Of a stretch of DNA of 64,000 nt, positions 59,828 through 64,000 are shown piece by piece; position 1 is the first letter of the stretch; every line of letters begins with the position of its first letter. Origin of the DNA: Apodospora peruviana (taxonomy: Eukaryota > Ascomycota > Sordariomycetes > Sordariales > Lasiosphaeriaceae); assembly GCA_033439685.1 (NCBI GenBank), contig JAUEDM010000001.1, forward strand, positions 3,348,001-3,412,000, in the 5' to 3' direction. A program made the position numbers and the translations under genes. The notes beneath the pieces are model-generated. The model was not told the origin of the DNA, did no database searches, and saw only the letters and a program-made list of their open reading frames with translations.

Positions 59828-60498
59828 TCAACAAAATTCACCCTCGTAGATTTTCTCCCAACTGGGACATATTACTCTATCAGTGGAGGAAGGCTGATCT
59901 CGACCCAAAAAAACACCGACATATCCACAGCCGGCGGAACGAGAGTCCTCGAACATTTTCTCCCAACTGGGACATACATTTCTAACAGTGGAGGAAGGCC
60001 GATTCCGAGGCATCATCTCGACTGGTATTGCACCCGTAACACCGACATATCCAACGCCTTTGGAACGAGAGGAGTCCATGATCTCCTTGATCTCCTTCGC
60101 CACCTGCACTATCTCACGACGCAAACCCCTATTCTCCTCCTCCATCTTCCTACGGAAGCCAGTCTCCTGCTCATGCATACTAGTCAGCACCTCATTCTGT
60201 GCGCGCAGTATCTGATTTATTTTGCACAGGCTGTCCAGCTCCTGCTCCACCACTCCTCCTGCCACTTAACTTCTGCGGCTGTCGACTTCTGTGGCGATTT
60301 TCGGTCTGCGTTGCTCTTGATGCTTTCCTTAATCTCTCCCACCAGTTGCAATGTCTCACGATGGGAGGTCTTATTCTCTTCCTCCATCTTTCCACGGAAG
60401 CCCTTCTCCTGCTGATCTATCTCTTTCAGCAGGCCCAAACACTCCGTCTGCAACTGGATACTCTTGCGCAGTCTCCGCAGCTCGTACTGGTTATCCAT
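59828..60498 (-). CDS. Coiled-coil protein with tandem-duplicated module, gene or relic
   Basis: Two overlapping minus-strand frames encode two versions of one module. The first, from the ATG at 60498, contains ELRRLRKSIQLQTECLGLL, then EKGFRGKMEEENKTSHRETL and EIKESIKSN. The second (60265-59828, no ATG) contains EQELDSLCKINQILRAQNEV, ETGFRRKMEEENRGLRREIV and EIKEIMDSS. The shared GFR-KMEEEN core and equal spacing show a tandem duplication of about 240 bp. After it, a second repeat occurs: GVGYVGV, GCGYVGVFLGRDQPSST and two copies of a CPSWEK(M/I)(F/Y)E motif. I could not find a GT-AG intron joining the two frames, so this may be two exons, a +1/-1 frameshift relic, or part of a larger gene starting near 60719 (MMSL, with GTAAGT donor). 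Function unknown. Confidence 0.45.
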
Positions 60499-60720
60499 AT
60501 TTTCTGCGGCGGTCAACTTTCCAACTTAGGATTTGGAGTGGTACTCTGCGTGATTGGTAATATTATGGTTCGAGGATGATGGCTGCTGCTGCGCGGGAGT
60601 GGTAGTCTCGAAGCTCCTGCTCGGCGGGTGATCTGATTTATAAAATTGCTATTGTTAGACAAATTTGATGTAAAGATTGACGTAAATATTGATATTCCAC
60701 TTACCCTCAGAGACATCATT

Positions 60721-61471
60721 GTGGAGAAGGGTGAATGAGGGCCGATACGAGAGCTGCAGATGAAGCACGACCAGAGAGATATTGTTCAAGTTCAGGAGAC
60801 AGTGCAAGACGGTAAAATAATTGAAATCGGATGGGACTTCACACCTTGAAATACACTCCATCACAAGTTTGTTTATACTTCACCATCCAGAGTCTATGAT
60901 GCCGAAATTAAACTCTATCAGAGACTATACAGGTAATCTGGCTGGCTAACATGACAAAGTGGTATGAAAGCGAGTCAGTAATTCAACAGTCATGGATTGA
61001 ATTCAGAAAGATCCGGCTCCGGGGAAACCGGAAACCGAATTTCGGTGCTATAAAGCCTCTTTAAATACACAAGAAAAATTTGAATTGGGGGGAATGAATA
61101 AAGTCTGCTTTTTCCTGCATAAAGGAAGAACTAAAAAGAGAATAAAAAAGAGGGGGCTCCATTTACAAAGCCGTATTTGGGTATACCAAACAGAAACAAA
61201 AAAAGAAAAAAAGTCGGCGTGCATCCAAAAAAGAACGGAGAAAAACCTGAATTATGGAAAGGCTCGGGGCTGTCACATATTCGCTATCGGCAGAGGAGCA
61301 CCAGAAAGAAAAAGAAAATCGTGTACGGCGTTAGGTCGTCAGGATATTGATATGCTCTCATGTACATACGACGTTCCGCCTCGGTAATTATCGTGGGATA
61401 TATAAAATAAAAGAGATAGGTGGTTAAGGGGGGAAAGAATGCAGAGCATAGGTAGCAGCAGGCAGGCTCTT
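60721..61471. other. A/T-rich spacer left of the RhoGAP gene
   Basis: No recognisable coding sequence on either strand. Includes the 3' UTR of the RhoGAP gene and possibly the promoter of the coiled-coil locus. Confidence 0.5.
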
Positions 61472-64000
61472 TTAGAAGCCCAAAGGCGAGAGCGGTTTGA
61501 TAGGTGAAAGGGGCCGTATATCATTCGACGGCCTCGGCGGCGTTTCGTTGACCGTGAGCATCGTCGTCGAGACCGGTGTCGCACTTGGTTCCAAACTCCC
61601 ATTGTTGTTCTCGGGAGTCTTTTTTCTTAGTCGCCCCTTTTGCTGCTGCTCATTTGTGCTACGGTTCGAGTTCGAGTGTTTACTGTTGCTGTCCGAGGAC
61701 GAGACATTACGCTCCTCGGGCGTCGACCTCTCTTTTCCGCCGCCGCTGCCACTCCTCTGCTGCGCCGGCTCCGGGACGGGCTTCGGTGGCGGCGCGTCAA
61801 AGAGCGAATACTCCTCCTCGATATACCTGGCTTCGCTCTTGCACCCTTTCCAGCAGTCCCGCCAGTCACAAACCAGGAATTTGAAGCAAAAGGCGTCGAT
61901 TTTCATGCACGGCTGGAAGCAAATACAAAGGTTCCTGAAGTCCATCTTGTTTTTGTCGGAGTGCGCAAGCAGTAAACTCAGATGGCAGGTGATGGCGAAG
62001 AGGAGGTAGTAATTAAAGGGCGAAAGATTCGAAAGCTCGTCAATAAGTAACTGCGGCACGGTCTCGGAGCCCGCGCATTCTCTGGCAATCCTATCCTGGG
62101 CGGCCTTCGGGAACAACTCGTCGGGCAACTCGCGAAGCCATGCCTTGAGCATAGAACCAATGATATTGATATCGTAGAGATCTGTTTGCTCGAATAGATC
62201 CACGTCGCCCTCTATTACATATTAGTAGCTGTACTGTTGTATCTCGAGTATGCATGGGCAACATACCTTCGTCGAATTTGCGCTGCCACTTTTTGATCTG
62301 TGGCCCGCTCCCGGGAACTCGGTATAAACCCTCCACATCGCTCCCTTTGTAATTAAGATAATCGATGGCTCTCCAGGGAAATGCGGGCATCCAAAACTCA
62401 GTTTTGTCTCGTGACTCTTCTAGCCGCTTTGATATACGGGTCCTTCGTGTTTGCTCGACTAGCGGTAGGTTGAGAACCTTGAGAACATAGTGCTCATCGT
62501 CCACTACCGGCTCCCTGTGTGTCATGCCATCGCCCCTGCCACCGCTGCCAAAGAAGCCTTTGCTGAGAATGCCGGCAGCTTTGCTGTTCTTGAGCCCGCT
62601 CAGAAATGTCGAGCCGCTGTTCTCCTTGAGGGAAGAAGGCTGAAACCTATTGTGATTGTCTTGGTCTCTTCCCCTGCCGACGGAAGAGTCCCTGGTCTGG
62701 GAGCGCTCCGCCGAGTGGTTCCTGACCGCCGAGGACATCATGTCCCGAAAGGATCTGTCGTGCGCGTTGATGGGCGCAGTTCTCAAGGGCGCTGCGGTGT
62801 AAGCTCGTTCGGGTTCGTTGATTTTGATCGGGGCGCCAGCGAAGTCCCTGGGGCTCGGGCTATCCTTATTATCCTTGTCTTTAATCGACCTCGAGCGGTT
62901 CAGGAGGGTAAAGGGCTTGGGTTTGCCCTTCTTCGAGCTCGCGGTATCGTACTCGGTGGAGGACGCTAACGACAATTCGGACCTGGAGGGGAGTGTTGGA
63001 ATGGGTTTGTGTGCCGAGTGCTCTGGATAAGCGGACGACTCTGTAAGGTGGAGACGACAAACGTTAGCACCGAGGATCAGCGACACGGGTGAACCGCATA
63101 TGGTCGCCTAACAGGCCAGAGGGAGGGAATGTTCCGAGCGACGCACCTGAATGCTTTGAAGATTGTTTTGACAGTGCCGGGTGGTCGGAGTCCCTCGACA
63201 TAGTTTCACTTCTAGACTCGATGTATTGGGGGGCGTTGAGCCGATCGGACGATTTGGTCGACTTCCCAAAGTGGAAGAAGAAGCCAGATTTAGAGGCCTT
63301 ATTCTCGTCGTGCCGCGGATGTCTGTGACTGGGGGCCTTTTGGGTGGGCGGTGAGTGGACGCGCTGGTCCAGTGACTGGTGTGTAGGAGAGGATAATGCC
63401 GGATAATAGTCGTCGTCGAGGGGAACTTGTGGTTGTTGGATCTGGTATTGCTGCTGCTGTTGCTGGTCGACTTGCTGCTGGTGGTCTTGCGGCTGGCGGT
63501 CTTGTTGCTGCTGCTGCTGCTGCTGCTGCAAGACGTCGGTAAGCTGCAGTGCCTGCAGCCCTCCGGCGCTTTCTGGTTTTTTCTGGCCGAACCGAAAAGG
63601 TGAGCGTGGGGACCGGGGCGACCTTGTTTCTGGCGGAATGGCAGTATTGGGGACGGTTTCACCAACACGAGAGTCGTCAACGGGGCGCATGGAATCCGCC
63701 AACGTAAGCGGCTGCGGTACGGTTTTGCGCCCCATATCCTCCAGGTGGCTCAGCGTAAGGTAGGGAACGTAGTGCAGTTCGGACCAACTACTGATGGGGT
63801 TGGGATATATCAGGCGTCCTCCGATTCGCACCGGCACCTTGTCGCAGGAGGCCAGCTGTCTGTGTCGTACACAGCAGTATCACAGCGTCGGAGCTTGCAG
63901 GGGAAAAATAGGCAGATTGTGGTCTGCGACAAATGAGCAATCACCCCAGAGGCACGGAGCACGGAAAGTCTTGCGTGCGACGCAGGTTAAGTTGAGGCGT
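61472..64000 (-). CDS. RhoGAP-domain protein, 5' end beyond the window
   Basis: Rho GTPase-activating protein, incomplete at its N-terminus. Exons seen: 64000-63945, 63859-63147, 63040-62267, 62211-61472, all joined in frame. The first partial exon reads RTQDFPCSVPLG, then GQLASCDKVPVRIGGRLIYP. The N-terminal half is disordered with poly-Gln (CTG runs at about 63505-63531) and Ser-rich stretches. The RhoGAP domain spans the last intron: DYLNYKGSDVEGLYRVPGSG, with the Arg of LYRVPG in the catalytic arginine-finger position, then GSMLKAWLRELPDELFP, LSNLSPFNYYLLFAITCHL and NLCICFQPCMKIDAF. The tail is Ser/Pro-rich with PLSPIKPLSPLGF. The target GTPase cannot be predicted. The start of the gene lies to the right of base 64000. 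Confidence 0.88.

Noticed and set aside
63505..63531. CTG triplet run as an independent microsatellite
   Set aside because: It is the in-frame poly-Gln tract of the RhoGAP gene, so it is described there.

Overview
The window is nuclear DNA from a filamentous ascomycete, most likely a Sordariomycete. The genes carry short introns (about 50-90 bp) with GTRNGT donors and CTAAC-type branch sites. The proteins are typical fungal housekeeping products, and the spacers hold microsatellites, C/T-rich tracts and a TACCTA-rich palindromic motif. I cannot name the species. No tRNA, rRNA, CRISPR array, transposase or secondary-metabolite cluster was recognised.

Layout, left to right: a gene-free 3.5 kb stretch; cap2 (actin capping beta, -) divergent from alg12 (ER mannosyltransferase, +); a BAH-PHD chromatin reader (-); atg22 (vacuolar amino-acid exporter, -, with a 6-nt microexon); a small PAR32/DUF3602 protein (-); an RBR-type E3 ubiquitin ligase (-); a decayed GNAT acetyltransferase pseudogene (+); a fumarylacetoacetate-hydrolase-family enzyme (-) divergent from a tiny LYR protein, the succinate dehydrogenase assembly factor sdh6/SDHAF1 (+); a long disordered protein (+); an NmrA/festuclavine-synthase-like reductase (+); and an OTT_1508-type deaminase-domain protein (-).

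The second half holds rmt2 (-) divergent from vtc4 (+), a cystathionine gamma-synthase-like enzyme (+), hexokinase (-) divergent from ost1 (+), pex1 (-) divergent from mcm7 (+, with two MluI cell-cycle boxes in the shared promoter), mitoribosomal mS29 (-) divergent from rrs1 (+), a coiled-coil gene or relic built from a tandem duplication (-), and a RhoGAP gene (-) whose 5' end runs off the right edge.

Most genes are unrelated housekeeping functions in divergent pairs sharing 0.45-1.1 kb promoters: cytoskeleton, N-glycosylation (alg12 and ost1 act in the same pathway), autophagy, peroxisome import, replication, ribosome biogenesis and polyphosphate synthesis. I saw no dedicated multigene system. 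The points most worth following up are the interrupted PHD finger, the atg22 microexon, the deaminase-domain protein, the tandem-duplicated coiled-coil locus, the dispersed palindrome and the GC-AG hexokinase intron. Exon coordinates were derived by hand from splice consensus, frame and family conservation; every complete multi-exon model sums to a whole number of codons.
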